This document shows positions 34,054 through 43,647 of a stretch of DNA of 64,000 bases, one piece after another (position 1 is the stretch's first letter; every line of letters begins with the position of its first letter). This DNA is from Synechococcus sp. CBW1002 (GTDB lineage Bacteria; Cyanobacteriota; Cyanobacteriia; PCC-6307; Cyanobiaceae). The position numbers and the translations under genes are program-made. The stretch is taken from assembly GCF_015840915.1 (NCBI RefSeq), contig NZ_CP060398.1, forward strand, positions 1,922,001-1,986,000, read 5' to 3'. The notes beneath the pieces were generated by a model, which was not told where the DNA came from, searched no databases, and worked only from the letters and a program-made list of their open reading frames with translations.

Positions 34054-35570
34054 GGTCGCGTCCCTTTGCGTGGTGTAAAACCCGAGGCCCGAATGCCCTG
34101 ATCAGAGGGCGAACAGGGTGGAATGACGCTCTGTCATCCCGGAGGCGCAGATGCACCTCGTTGTTCCACGTTGAATCAGGGCGATTGACTTGTCAAGTCT
34201 TTCGCCCGATTGCGGATGTGTTGTGATCTGCAGTGGTCTGTGCTGCCGGAGGTGGCCGTGGCCGGCCCCCGGGCGGTGATCAAGGCCGCTGCGCCCTGTG
34301 GGGCGCTGCAGCCTCGATCACCTGGGGCCTGCGTCCTTGCAGCTCTCAGGCGCCGGCGGCCTGCAGGGCAGGGATGTCATCCAGCTCCGGGATGGCGGTC
34401 ATGCTCTCGGCGGAGACCATGCGGCGGCCCTCCAGCTGCCAGTGCTCGTGCTGCTCCAGCAGCACCGCCCCCACCAGACGGGTGATGGCGTCGTCGTTGG
34501 GGAAGATGCCCACGACCCTGGTGCGGCGTTTGATCTCCTCGTTGACGCGCTCCAGCAGGTTGGTGCTCCAGACCTTTTTCCAGTGGTCCTTGGGGAAGTG
34601 GCGGAACGCCAGCACGTCCTCCCTGGCCTCATGCATCAGTGCGGCAGCCTTGGGGAAGCGTTCCGCCAGTGAGGCCGCCAGATCGTCCCAGCGGGACTCG
34701 ATCTCCTCAGCGCTCTCCTGGGCGAACACCGATCGCAGGGCCGCGGTGACCATGCCCTGGTGGGCCCTGGGCACCCGCTGCAGCAGGTTGCGGGCAAAGT
34801 GCACCCGGCAGCGCTGCCAGACGCAGCCCTGCAGCTGCCTGCGGATGGCCTTGGTGAGGCCCAGGTGGGCGTCCGAGATCACCAGCCTGACGCCACCCAG
34901 GCCCCGCTCCTTGAGGTGGGAGATGAACTCCGCCCAGAAGGCCTCGTTCTCGCTGTCGCCCACCTTGAGCCCAAGGAGTTCACGGCGGCCGTCGGCATTC
35001 ACCCCCATGGCCACCACCACAGCCCGTGAGCAGACCTGCAGGGCCTTGCCGAGGCGTCCCTTGAGGTAGGTGGCATCGAGGTAGACGTAGGCGTAGCTGC
35101 TGCTCTCCAGCGGCCGGCTCAGAAAGGCCTGCACCTGCTGATCGATCTCCTGACAGATGCGACTCACCTGCGATTTGGAGATGCCGCTCTGGGAGCCAAG
35201 GGCAGCCACCAGGGCATCGACCTTGCGGGTGGAGACCCCAGCGATGTAGGCCTCCATGATCACCGCATAGAGGGCCTGATCCACCCGGCGGCGGGGCTCA
35301 AGGATCGTGGGCAGGAAGCCTCCCGAGCGAAGTTTGGGAATCTGCAGCTCCAGATCCCCCACCTGGGTGGTCAGGGTGCGGGGCCGGTAGCCGTTGCGGT
35401 AAGCGAGCCGCTCCTCGGTGCGCTCATGGCGGTCAGCACCGACCACGGCGGAGGCCTCCAGCTCGATCAGCTGCTGCAGGCCATAGCGGGCCAGCTCGGG
35501 GATCAGCTCCCCGGCACTGCTGCCATCGAGTAGCGAGGCCAGTTCAGGTGCGGCAAAGTAGGCGTTGGGC
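34054..35570 (-). mobile_element. IS256-family element, variant c, cut by a group II intron
   Basis: The right terminus (GGTC then GCGTCCC) is at 34054. The sequence is a third variant, closer to variant b than to variant a. It ends at 35570 inside the transposase start codon, where intron copy 2 begins, at the position homologous to the intron site in variant a. Behind the intron follows the left end of variant a, not of variant c, so the flanking halves come from different elements. Confidence 0.87.
34346..35570 (-). pseudogene. IS256-family transposase, variant c, start codon destroyed by intron
   Basis: Codons from 2 onward are open (PNAYFAAPELASLLDGSS, later YVYLDATYLKGRLGKALQ, LVISDAHLGLTKAIRRQ and NLLERVNEEIKRRTRVVG, ending IPALQAAGA). 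The antisense group II intron has separated A and T of the ATG from the G. The remaining in-frame start is a GTG at 35446 that would drop about 41 residues. It is therefore probably silent. Confidence 0.85.
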
Positions 35571-36110
35571 GTGTGTCACGAGTCAGCAGGTGAAAGCCAA
35601 GGCTGATGAAACTGCATCGGGGATGGGAGTGTGGCCTCCCGGGATCGGCCTGCAGGGGCTGGTACCAAACCACCCCGTGCTGCTGCGTTCAAAAGACGTG
35701 GTGGTGAGCGACGGGGAAACGGCGGACTGGATCCGTCAGGTGTGCGACGAGAAGGTGAGCGCAAGCGAACCGTTGATGACGCGCCGATATCTATTTCAGA
35801 CGCTGCCAAAACGGGAGGCGGCCCAAATCTCCTGGATCAGTGTGGACAGAGCCTGTCTATGGACCACACGGCAGCCGGCGTATAGACGGCACGAGCTCAT
35901 CGCAGGCCCTGATGCGGAACGTGAGAACCTGCCATGGAATGCCAAGGGAACATCCCAAGTGGTCACCACCATGAGGGTCAATACCGATGTCTGTGGCAGG
36001 GGCGGAGCAACCCGTAGTAGCGATGATGGGTCTGTAACGGACTCGGAGCCAAGGGGTTGCATCATCCCGTTTGGAGTCTCCCATCAACTGCCTACGGCAG
36101 GAGGAATGGG

Positions 36111-37362
36111 ATGACAACAGACAAGCCGCTACCGATTACCAAGGTGATGGTCTGGAAGGCCTATCAACAGGTGAAACGGAACGGACAGGCGGCCGGTGTG
36201 GATGGCCAAAGCCTGGACGACTTCAACAAGGATCTGGAGAATAATCTCTACAAACTCTGGAATCGGATGGCATCAGGAAGTTATCTTCCGCCACCAGTTC
36301 GGCGTGTGGAGATTCCCAAATCCGGTGGAGGCGTCAGGCCGCTGGGTATCCCGACGGTTGCTGATCGCATCGCACAGATGGTGGTCAAGCAGGTGCTGGA
36401 GCCAGAGCTGGAGCTGATCTTTGATCAGGATTCCTACGGCTACAGACCGGGCAAGTCAGCGCATCAGGCAGTAGAGGTCTGCCGTCAGCGCTGCTGGAGG
36501 TCCAACTGGGTTCTCGATCTCGACATCAAGGGGTTTTTCGATGCTATCGATCACGACCTGTTGATGCGCGCGATCAAGGCCCATACCTCCGAGCGCTGGG
36601 TGGTGCTCTACCTGCAACGATGGCTGCAGGCACCGGTTCTGTTGCCGGATGGCACGCTCCAATCCCAGGGACCGGGGCACACCGCAAGGTGGTGTCATCA
36701 GTCCACTGCTGGCCAATCTGTTCCTGCACTATGCGTTTGATGTGTGGATGCGCCGGAGCCACCCGGCCATTGCCTTTGAGCGCTATGCAGATGATGTGAT
36801 CTGTCATTGCCACAGCGAGAAGGAAGCTCGGCGGTTGCTGGAGGCATTGCAGGATCGCTTTGCGTCCTGTGGCCTCCAGCTTCATCCCCAGAAGACCCAG
36901 GTGGTCTACTGCAGGGATAGCAACCGCCGGGCACCGTTTGCTGATGTCACGTTCACGTTTCTTGGTTTCGCGTTTCGGCCACGTGTGTCTCGCAATTCTC
37001 GCGGAGTCATCTACACAGGCTTTTTGCCGGCAGTGAGTCCGCAGGCTCTCCAGCGTATGCGGGAGAGGATTAGGTCGATAGGGCTTCCATCGCTCGTGTA
37101 TCTGTCGCTTGAGGAGATCGCTAAAGTGCTGAATCCAGTGATTCGTGGCTGGATTCAGTACTACGGTCGTTTCTATAGGACAGAACTGATCAGGAAGTTG
37201 TATCGCTACCTGGATGACAGAATTGCAGCCTGGTTACGGCAGAAGTACAAAAGGCTGCGGGGTCGTCGGCTCCAAAGCTGGCGAGTACTTGCCAGGATCA
37301 GGTCTGGACATCGTGATCTGTTCGCGCACTGGCGTCGAGTCAGTGAAGTGGCATGTGGATGA
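36111..37362 (+). pseudogene. ltrA: Group II intron reverse transcriptase/maturase with +1 frameshift (copy 2)
   Basis: Starts at ATG 36111 behind AGGAGG (36100-36105). The RT blocks are as in copy 1 up to LLPDGTLQ, where an additional A (CTCCAATCCC at about 36656-36665, CTCCATCCC in copy 1) shifts the frame ahead of the GTPQGGVISP block. The second frame then continues through YADDVICHC, maturase domain X (RIRSIGLPSLVYLSLEE, GWIQYYGRFYR) and the C-terminus (HWRRVSEVACG). No HNH endonuclease domain follows. A programmed shift is unlikely because copy 1 lacks the extra base. Confidence 0.87.
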
Positions 37363-37365
37363 TGG

Positions 37366-37439
37366 GAGCCGTATGACGCGAGAGTGTCACGTACGGTTCT
37401 GTGAGCACCTCGGGGGGAAGTTCCCCGGGGTGACTCGAC
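37366..37439 (+). other. Group II intron domains V and VI
   Basis: Domain V is GAGCCGTATGACGCG, then a GAGA-type tetraloop, then TGTCACGTACGGTTC (about 37366-37399), with the invariant catalytic GAGC at its base and the matching GTTC. Domain VI follows (ACCTCGGGGGGAAG, then TTCCCCGGGGTGACT), with a bulged A near the 3' end that fits the branch-point position, seven to eight bases before the splice site at 37439. Confidence 0.85.
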
Positions 37440-37598
37440 ATGGTTCGTCTGGTTGAGGTAGTGCTCAAACCAGGGTCACGGGCCTGCCCACCCCTTGCAA
37501 CGCTGGCCGCTGAGCGGAACGTCTGAGGTGCGCGCTCAACCCCGGCTACGCCGGGGTTGAGGTCCCCAGGGATTTACACCAACACAGGGGACGCAAGC
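37440..37598 (-). mobile_element. Left end of IS256 variant a (3' exon of intron copy 2)
   Basis: This is the exact reverse complement of the first 159 bases of the variant a element at 11853 (through the AT of the transposase start codon), ending with the terminal GGGGACGCAAGC at 37598. It includes the CCCCGG hairpin near 37541-37557. Its terminus lies inside the Nif11-type gene that follows. Confidence 0.9.
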
Positions 37599-37760
37599 GC
37601 AGACCTGGATGCCGTGGTGGCCATTGCCAAAGAGGCTGGATATGCGATTAGCAAGTCTGAGATCCTGAAGGCTCAAGAGATGGGCAGCAAGGCCATGACC
37701 GAACTCAGTGATGAGCAACTGGCAGGCGTCGCAGGTGGCTCATGGGCGGGAAATGAATAG
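37599..37760 (+). pseudogene. Second Nif11-type precursor, N-terminus removed by IS256
   Basis: From 37599 the frame encodes ADLDAVVAIAKEAGYAISKS, then EILKAQEMGSKAMTELSDEQ and LAGVAGG, a close paralogue of the leader at 17165, followed by only six residues, SWAGNE, before TAG. About 31 leader residues are missing upstream because the IS256 end replaced them. A fused frame starting at 37557 inside the IS could produce a shortened leader, but the conserved N-terminal helix would be absent. The short core either is the natural product or is itself truncated. It shows that the locus once had at least two precursors. Confidence 0.78.
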
Positions 37761-37996
37761 AGAGCAGGATGTGATGTTGGGTGCTTATTTGGTGCTAAAG
37801 TAGCTTGGTCTGAACGTAGTCTGCTTCCACTACTCTGTTGTCCTAAGCCTCTTAGGGAGCCTATGGATAGCCCTGTGCCCAGAGAGTGGGAGCGCTGCGG
37901 CGCAATGAGTCTCACCAGGGAGAGCCGCCAGCATTGAGGTTATTCAGAGGTTCCTTGTGCCTTTTGGGTCTCCCAGGACCGCTCCAAAGTTTCTTT
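37761..37996. other. Stretch after the second Nif11 gene without recognised gene
   Basis: About 235 bases. A hairpin TCCTAAG-CCT-CTTAGGGA lies at 37841-37858 but has no T-run, so it is at best a weak terminator. No coding frame is supported. Confidence 0.35.
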
Positions 37997-39691
37997 GTAA
38001 GCATTCAGGGGTCGGGACAGCACGCGGCGAACATCGTCTCTGCTGAACCCTTGACGGCGTCCTGATTCCCGTTTGCATCTCAGGCAGAGACTGCTTGAGA
38101 TGGGCGCCCCTCCTGCTGGCATTTCCGAGGTGGACTGGTTGTCGTGGCCAGCTGGTGCCAGGGAGTTCATTCTGGCTCAACAGGAGGAGATGGTGCAGCT
38201 CCGCGTCCAGCTCACCGCCCTGGCGACCGAACTGGCCCATCTGCGCGAGCGGATCGGCCGCAGCTCCCGCAATTCTTCCAAGCCTCCCTCCAGTGATGGC
38301 CAGGGGTTTAGGCCGCCCGAACGACGCAAGGGCAGTGGCCGCAAGCGCGGCGGCCAGCCGGGCCATCCCGGATCTGGGCCGGAGCTGCTGCCGATCGAGC
38401 GGGTGGATGAGGTGGTCGAGCACCACCCCCAGGCCTGCCGCCGCTGCGGCACGTTGCTACAGGGTCAGGATCCCGAGCCCTTGAGGCACCAGGTGATCGA
38501 GATTCCACCGATCACGCCTCTGGTGATCGAGCACCGGCTGCACCGCCTGGTCTGCCCCTGCTGTTCCACCAGCACCTGTGCCTCGTTACCGGCGGAGGTG
38601 GAAGTAAGCCATTACGGTCCCCGGCTCAGTGCTCTGGTGGGTCTGCTGGGTAGTGCCTTCCCGTTGAGTTTCAGCAAGACCCAGGCGCTGCTGGATCAGC
38701 TGCTGGGGGTACAGATCAGCCGGGGAGCGATGGCCACTATCCGCCAGCGCTTGAGTGCAGCACTGGAGCAGCCCATGCAGGAGGCCCTTGCGTTTGCCCG
38801 TCAGCAGTCGGTGGTCTATGTCGATGAAACCGGTGCCCCCACCGGTAATGCCGATGGGGGCAACCCCGATGGCCGGCGCGGCTGGGAGTGGGTCATGGTG
38901 ACCGCCATGGGGGTGACAGTGTTCTTGCAGAGCCTGAGCCGCTCGGCTGCCGCCGCGATCGACCTGCTCGGGAATGCCTTTGGCGGAATTGTGGTGAGCG
39001 ATCGCTTCTCCGCCTACAACCATCTCCCGCTGGAGCAGCGCCAGCTGTGCTGGGCGCACGTGATCCGCGATCTCACTGCCATCGCTGACCGTCAGGGCGC
39101 CAGCGGTGAGATTGGAGCGGAGCTGCTGGGCCTGCAGCAGCAGCTGTTTGCCCAGTGGCACCGCTACAAAGACGGAACGATCGACTGGTCCACGTTGCAG
39201 CAGGGCTGTCGGCCGATCCGCCAGGCGTTTGTGGGCACGCTGCAGCGGGTTGTGGAGCTGGGCTGCCAGCGCGGCGAGCGAACGCCGTGGGCCAAGACGG
39301 TGCGTACCTGCCATCAGTTGCTGCAAGTGAGCGATGGCCTCTGGACCTTCCTGGAGATTGAAGGGATCGAGCCCACCAACAACGCAGCCGAGCGTGCCCT
39401 GCGCCATTCGGTGATTCAGCGCAAGATCAGCCATGGCGTCCAATCCCGCCAGGGTGCAATCTGCCGCAGCAGGTTGCTCACGGTCACCACCAGCCTGCGG
39501 CAACAGGGCCGTGATATCTGGCAGTTCCTGGAGCAGGCCTTGATCGCCCATCATCGCGGCGGTGAGATGCCATCGCTGTTGCCGAATCCCTGAGCCGGCC
39601 GTCATCGATCGTGGTGTCTGTGGTCGCTTGGTGATCAGCGATCAAGGGCGGTGAATGCTGCGCGGCTGCGTCACGGCCCCTGAACGGATAC
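37997..39691 (+). mobile_element. IS66-family insertion sequence, single-ORF type (intact)
   Basis: The ends GTAAGCATTCAGGGG and the complement of GTATCCGTTCAGGGG are flanked by a perfect 8-bp direct repeat GTTTCTTT (37989-37996 and 39692-39699), the normal duplication of this family. The element carries only the large transposase gene and no tnpA/tnpB. Its right end is the border between the IS-rich island and the backbone genes. Confidence 0.93.
38073..39593 (+). CDS. IS66-family transposase
   Basis: The listed frame gives 506 residues; the ATG at 38100 (MGAPPAGISEVDWLSW) is an alternative start. Parts in order: a coiled coil (LRVQLTALATELAHLRERIG), the SRNSSKPPSSDG motif, a basic RKRGGQPGHPGSG motif, a zinc-finger-like CRRCG...CPCC region, the DDE core (VVYVDETGAPTGN with the first Asp, VVSDRFSAYNHLP with the second), and the C-terminal GIEPTNNAAERALRHSVIQR with the Glu. 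The frame is intact and it is the functional sister of the broken copy at 14055-16966. Confidence 0.93.
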   Translation: MHLRQRLLEMGAPPAGISEVDWLSWPAGAREFILAQQEEMVQLRVQLTALATELAHLRERIGRSSRNSSKPPSSDGQGFRPPERRKGSGRKRGGQPGHPGSGPELLPIERVDEVVEHHPQACRRCGTLLQGQDPEPLRHQVIEIPPITPLVIEHRLHRLVCPCCSTSTCASLPAEVEVSHYGPRLSALVGLLGSAFPLSFSKTQALLDQLLGVQISRGAMATIRQRLSAALEQPMQEALAFARQQSVVYVDETGAPTGNADGGNPDGRRGWEWVMVTAMGVTVFLQSLSRSAAAAIDLLGNAFGGIVVSDRFSAYNHLPLEQRQLCWAHVIRDLTAIADRQGASGEIGAELLGLQQQLFAQWHRYKDGTIDWSTLQQGCRPIRQAFVGTLQRVVELGCQRGERTPWAKTVRTCHQLLQVSDGLWTFLEIEGIEPTNNAAERALRHSVIQRKISHGVQSRQGAICRSRLLTVTTSLRQQGRDIWQFLEQALIAHHRGGEMPSLLPNP

Positions 39692-39699
39692 GTTTCTTT

Positions 39700-39949
39700 T
39701 AGTGCCTGGCCATTGGCGATATGCGCAATTTATGACTGGCGGGAATGTCGAGCTCCTCGGCCTAAGGGCTTGAACAATTAAAGTAATGCAACTCGTGTCT
39801 ATTTCCTGCTGTTGTTGATGCACTGATTCCCTTGGTGCTTCCGCCGAGTGCTTCGCTTTCTTTCTTGTTCCTGCTTCCTCCTTGAGCACGGCGCGCAGCT
39901 TGCTGTCGATGGCTGCAATGTGGCGGCGATGGTGCGCTGAGGCGGATGC
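39700..39949. other. Intergenic stretch at the island/backbone border
   Basis: About 250 bases between the IS66 target duplication and the end of gltS. No gene, RNA or attachment-site-like sequence is evident. The base composition changes here from mixed to strongly GC-rich. Confidence 0.4.
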
Positions 39950-41371
39950 TCAGATCCGCGCCAGCAGCAGCCCCACCGAGATCCAGACCAGCACCAGCAC
40001 CAGGCAGAGCCCTGTCCAGACGGGCAGCCCCAGGGCGGTGATGGCTAGGGGCGCCACCACGGTGACCACCCCGCCGGCCAGCACCGGCTGCAGCAGCATC
40101 TGTTTCATCGAGAAGGCCTGCAGGGCGGTGCTGCGATCATCCGGGTCGGCCATGCGCAGCAGCAGCAGGCCGCTGGCCGCGACGCCGGTGGCCTGGCCGA
40201 ATTCGATGATGCCGCGCTCAAACCAGTCGAACGGCAGGATCCGGGGGGCGAGCAGCAGCACCACCAGCAGGTTCCAGATCAGGCCCGCGCCGGCCAGCAC
40301 CGTCAGGGGCAGCCAGTCGTGGGCCAGCAGCGAGAGGTTGAGGCAGGCGGTGGCACCGGTGATCAGCAGGTCGGCCGAGAGGGTGGCCGTGAGCCCCTGG
40401 ATCGGCGCTGACACCCACTGCACCTGGTTGCTGCGTTCCAGCACCAATCGCACCAGCAGCGATCCCACCAGGGCCAGCGGGAAGACGGGCAGGGCGTCGA
40501 TCACCAGGGCAAAGCCGCCGCCCACCCCATCGGCGATCCAGCGCAGCCCCTGCAGGGCCACCCAGCCGAACAGCACGGCCAGACCGGCCAGACCGAGATT
40601 CACGGCCCAGTCGGCCACTTTCCGCACCAGGGCTGGCGTGGCCACCGTGGGGGCCTCCAGGGGGCGGGGGACGAGGTTGTCGAGCGGATCGGCGGTCCGC
40701 ACCACCTCCTCCACGGCTTCGTGGACCATCACGTCGGCGAACTTCAGCCAGCCGCGGCTGCGGGCCAGCACCACCACCAGGCCGCCCACCAGCGTGGAGG
40801 CCAGCAGCCCCACCGTGGCCATGGCCAGCCCCAGGCCTTCGCCGCCCTCCAGGCCGAGCCGCTCGTAGGTGGGGCCCATGGCGGCCGCCGAGCCGTGGCC
40901 CCCCTCAAAGGCCACCTCGATCAGGCAGGCCATCACCGGGCTGACCCCCAGAACGGGCTGCATGGCCATCACGGCCAGGCCCCCCACCAGGAACTGCCCG
41001 AAGGCGAGGGTGAGCGCCAGCGACAGCTGGCCCGAGAGCGGTCGCCACAGACCGGCCAGGCGGGGCAGGGGTTTGCCCAGCAGCAGGGTGGCGAACACCA
41101 GCGTCAGCAGCGGCAGGGGCAGATCGGACCAGAGATCGATCACGGCCTGGGGCAGCAGGGGCAGCAGGCCGGCCGGGGCGATCAGCAGACCGAAGGCTCC
41201 CGCCAGCAGGGCCTCGGGCAGCCCCCAGCGCCGCATGCCCAGCGCCTGACCCACACTCACGCCGAGCAGCAGCAGCAGCAGCAGCGCCCCCGTGGCCAGC
41301 AGCAGCGTGGCGAGGCTGGTCTGCATCCAGCCAGTCAGGAGGGAGAAATCCAGCTCCAGCTCATTGATCAC
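39950..41371 (-). CDS. gltS: Sodium/glutamate symporter (GltS family)
   Basis: A 473-residue membrane protein with about a dozen hydrophobic segments, from the start (LATLLLATGALLLLLLLGVS) to the end (GLCLVLVLVWISVGLLLARI). GltS proteins import glutamate with Na+. The characteristic duplicated re-entrant segments are visible: EVAFEGGHGSAAAMGPTYE near residue 152 and FGQATGVAASGLLLLRMADP near residue 395. Between them lies a cytoplasmic loop rich in charged residues. The start is GTG 41371. Downstream there is only the IS66 border, upstream the S9 peptidase gene. Length and motifs fit the cyanobacterial family member. Confidence 0.9.
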   Translation of the reverse strand: MINELELDFSLLTGWMQTSLATLLLATGALLLLLLLGVSVGQALGMRRWGLPEALLAGAFGLLIAPAGLLPLLPQAVIDLWSDLPLPLLTLVFATLLLGKPLPRLAGLWRPLSGQLSLALTLAFGQFLVGGLAVMAMQPVLGVSPVMACLIEVAFEGGHGSAAAMGPTYERLGLEGGEGLGLAMATVGLLASTLVGGLVVVLARSRGWLKFADVMVHEAVEEVVRTADPLDNLVPRPLEAPTVATPALVRKVADWAVNLGLAGLAVLFGWVALQGLRWIADGVGGGFALVIDALPVFPLALVGSLLVRLVLERSNQVQWVSAPIQGLTATLSADLLITGATACLNLSLLAHDWLPLTVLAGAGLIWNLLVVLLLAPRILPFDWFERGIIEFGQATGVAASGLLLLRMADPDDRSTALQAFSMKQMLLQPVLAGGVVTVVAPLAITALGLPVWTGLCLVLVLVWISVGLLLARI

Positions 41372-41445
41372 GGGTCACGTCCTGCGTGGCGAAAGCCGTC
41401 GTGGTTCTCAGCCTGATCGCTGGCTGCCCCCTGGCCGCGAAGTCG

Positions 41446-43593
41446 TCACAGCCCAAAGGCGTTGCGGAAGAACGCCTCGGTGGCCTCCAGCACCTCGCGC
41501 TGCACGGCGCCGTCGCGGAAGCCGTGGCCTTCGCCCTCGAACAGCCGCACCTCCACCGGCACCCCATTGGCCCGCAGGGCGCTGGCCATGGCCAGGGTCT
41601 GCTCCGGTGGCACCACCCGATCCTGCGAGCCCTGGAAGAAGATCACCGGGCAGCCGATCCGATCGGCGTGCCGCAGCGGCGAGCGTGCCTCGTACAGCGC
41701 CCGGGCCTGGGGCCAGGGGCCCACCAGTCCGTCGAGGTAGCGGGCCTCGAAGCGATGGGTGTCGGTGGCCAGGGCAGCGAGATCAGCCACCCCATAGCGG
41801 CAGGCGCCGGCCCGGAACACCGTTGTGAAGCAGAGGGCGGCCAGGGTGGTGAAGCCGCCGGCGCTGCCCCCCTCGATCGCGATCCGCTGCGGCGCTGCCC
41901 GCCCGGCAGCCACCAGCGCCAGGGCCGCGGCGGCGCAGTCGGCCACATCGACCACGCCCCACTGGCCGTCGAGCCGCTCCCGGTAGGCCCGGCCGAAGCC
42001 GGTCGAACCGCCGTAGTTCACGTCCACCACGCCCCAGCCGCGCGAGGTCCAGAACTGGATCGCCAGGTTGAGGCCGGTTCGGGCCATGCCGGTGGGTCCG
42101 CTGTGGCTCTTCACCAGCAGCGGTGCCTGGGGGCTGGAGCCGCCGCTGGGCGGGTAGTACCAGGCGTGGGTGGGCTGGTCGCCATGGCCCTGGAACCAGA
42201 GCGGCTCCGGCCGGCTGAGCGCCTCGGGGGGCAGAACGCAGGGTTCCACGGGGCGATGCTGCCAGCGGCCGCTGGCCAGGTCCAGCTCCAGAAGGCCTGC
42301 GCCGGTGGTGGGTCCGCTGGCGACACAGACCATCCGCCCGGCCTCGGCGCAGAGCATGGCGAGGTCATCCACGGGCAGATCCAGGGGTTGCCAGAGATCC
42401 GCAGGCTGGGCCGGCGCCCCCGCCTGCTGGCGGTCCGTGAGGTCCAGCGGCACCACGCCCAGCTGCCAGCGGCCGTCCCGGCAGGCGGCGGCCACCAGCT
42501 GCTCGCCGTCCCAGGCCGTGGTCCGCATGCCATAGACCCACTGGGGCATGGCGAATTCCGCCTGCAGCGGCAGAAGGGGCTCCCAGCCCATGTCAGGCCG
42601 CTCGTGAGAGGAGGGCTCCGTGGCCGGGTTGAGAGCGCCGGCAGTGGTTCCTTTCAGCCAGAGGGTGGCGATCCTCTCCGCGCTCAGGCGCTCCAGGTTC
42701 CACCAGCCGCTGCGGTCGTTGGCCACCACCAGGTCGCCGTTGCCGATCCACAGCGGCTGGAACACCGAGCAGTGATGGGTTGCGGCGGCTCCGGCACCCG
42801 CCACGGGCTGGCGCTGCTGCAGGGAGCCGTCGGCCGCGAAGCGTCCCAGCCACACCTGGCTGCGCTGCCAGGGCATGAAGGGCTGTTGCCATTCCACCCA
42901 GGCCAGCTGGCGGCCATCCGGGCTGAGGGCGGCGTAGCCGCAGAAGTCGTCGGGCTCCAGCAGCACGGTGGGCTCGCCGCCTTGCAGCGGCACGCTGACC
43001 AGATGGTCGCGGCCGGCGGCTTCCATCACGCCGATCCAGCGCTGGCGCGCGGCATCGATCAGCCCATCGGCGAAGCAGCGCTGCGGATCCGCCGCCGTGA
43101 GCCGCTGGGCCGGCAGCAGGAGTGGGAGGGGCGAATCCACTGAGGCAGCCTCCGGGCACTCTGCGCTGAGCCCCGGCTCGAGATCCGTTCCGAGTTCTGC
43201 CGTGAGCCCTGCTGGGAGAGCCGCGCTGAGCCCTGCCGTGAGATCCGCCAGATCCAGCCGCCAGAGGGCACGGTCGGCGTCCGCGACCATCACCACCGTG
43301 TCGCCCTGCACGGCGTAGCAACCACCGCCGTAGTCGTGAACGCGGCTGCGCAGGTTCCAGTCCCCCGGAGTGAGTTCCAGCACCCGGCCCGGTGCGGGGT
43401 CGGCCTGGCTGGAGGGCGGAAGCTGCAGCAGCAGGGTCGTGCGGCCGCCTTCGTGGGGACGCTGCTCCAGCCAGAAGAGCCGCCCCTGATCCAGGCGGGG
43501 CTCCTTCACCACGGGGGTGCGGCCCACCACCTGATCCGCCGTCAGTGGCAGGGGTTTCGGCCGCGGCCGTTCGGTCTTCCCCTGGCTTGCCAT
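41446..43593 (-). CDS. S9-family (prolyl oligopeptidase-like) peptidase
   Basis: A 715-residue protein. The N-terminal two thirds form a beta-propeller-type domain with repeated strand patterns (for example FCGYAALSPDGRQLAWVEWQ and PEPLWFQGHGDQPTHAWYYP). The C-terminal third is an alpha/beta hydrolase: IEGGSAGGFTTLAAL holds Ser577, FFQGSQDRVVPPEQ holds Asp658, and FEGEGHGFRDG holds His690. It is expected to cleave short peptides or acylated peptides in the cytoplasm; no signal peptide is present. GC-rich and typical of the backbone. An in-frame stretch near residues 118-150 is repetitive (LSAALPAGLTAELGTDLEPG). Confidence 0.9.
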   Translation of the reverse strand: MASQGKTERPRPKPLPLTADQVVGRTPVVKEPRLDQGRLFWLEQRPHEGGRTTLLLQLPPSSQADPAPGRVLELTPGDWNLRSRVHDYGGGCYAVQGDTVVMVADADRALWRLDLADLTAGLSAALPAGLTAELGTDLEPGLSAECPEAASVDSPLPLLLPAQRLTAADPQRCFADGLIDAARQRWIGVMEAAGRDHLVSVPLQGGEPTVLLEPDDFCGYAALSPDGRQLAWVEWQQPFMPWQRSQVWLGRFAADGSLQQRQPVAGAGAAATHHCSVFQPLWIGNGDLVVANDRSGWWNLERLSAERIATLWLKGTTAGALNPATEPSSHERPDMGWEPLLPLQAEFAMPQWVYGMRTTAWDGEQLVAAACRDGRWQLGVVPLDLTDRQQAGAPAQPADLWQPLDLPVDDLAMLCAEAGRMVCVASGPTTGAGLLELDLASGRWQHRPVEPCVLPPEALSRPEPLWFQGHGDQPTHAWYYPPSGGSSPQAPLLVKSHSGPTGMARTGLNLAIQFWTSRGWGVVDVNYGGSTGFGRAYRERLDGQWGVVDVADCAAAALALVAAGRAAPQRIAIEGGSAGGFTTLAALCFTTVFRAGACRYGVADLAALATDTHRFEARYLDGLVGPWPQARALYEARSPLRHADRIGCPVIFFQGSQDRVVPPEQTLAMASALRANGVPVEVRLFEGEGHGFRDGAVQREVLEATEAFFRNAFGL

Positions 43594-43647
43594 GCCATCG
43601 CTCCGGTGGACGCCACTTAGAATCGATCTATCGTTTCAGGTGTCGCC

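Larger units (their letters stand above)
35571..37439 (+). mobile_element. Group II intron copy 2 (1869 bp, structurally complete)
   Basis: The 5' end is GTGTGTCACG at 35571 and the 3' end is CTCGAC at 37439, ending in AC as group II introns do (AY). Domain V and domain VI are recognisable at the 3' end. The maturase gene lies in domain IV with a good Shine-Dalgarno sequence. Exons are IS256 variant c upstream and IS256 variant a downstream. The RNA could still splice if maturase is supplied in trans, because the maturase gene here carries a frameshift. Confidence 0.9.
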
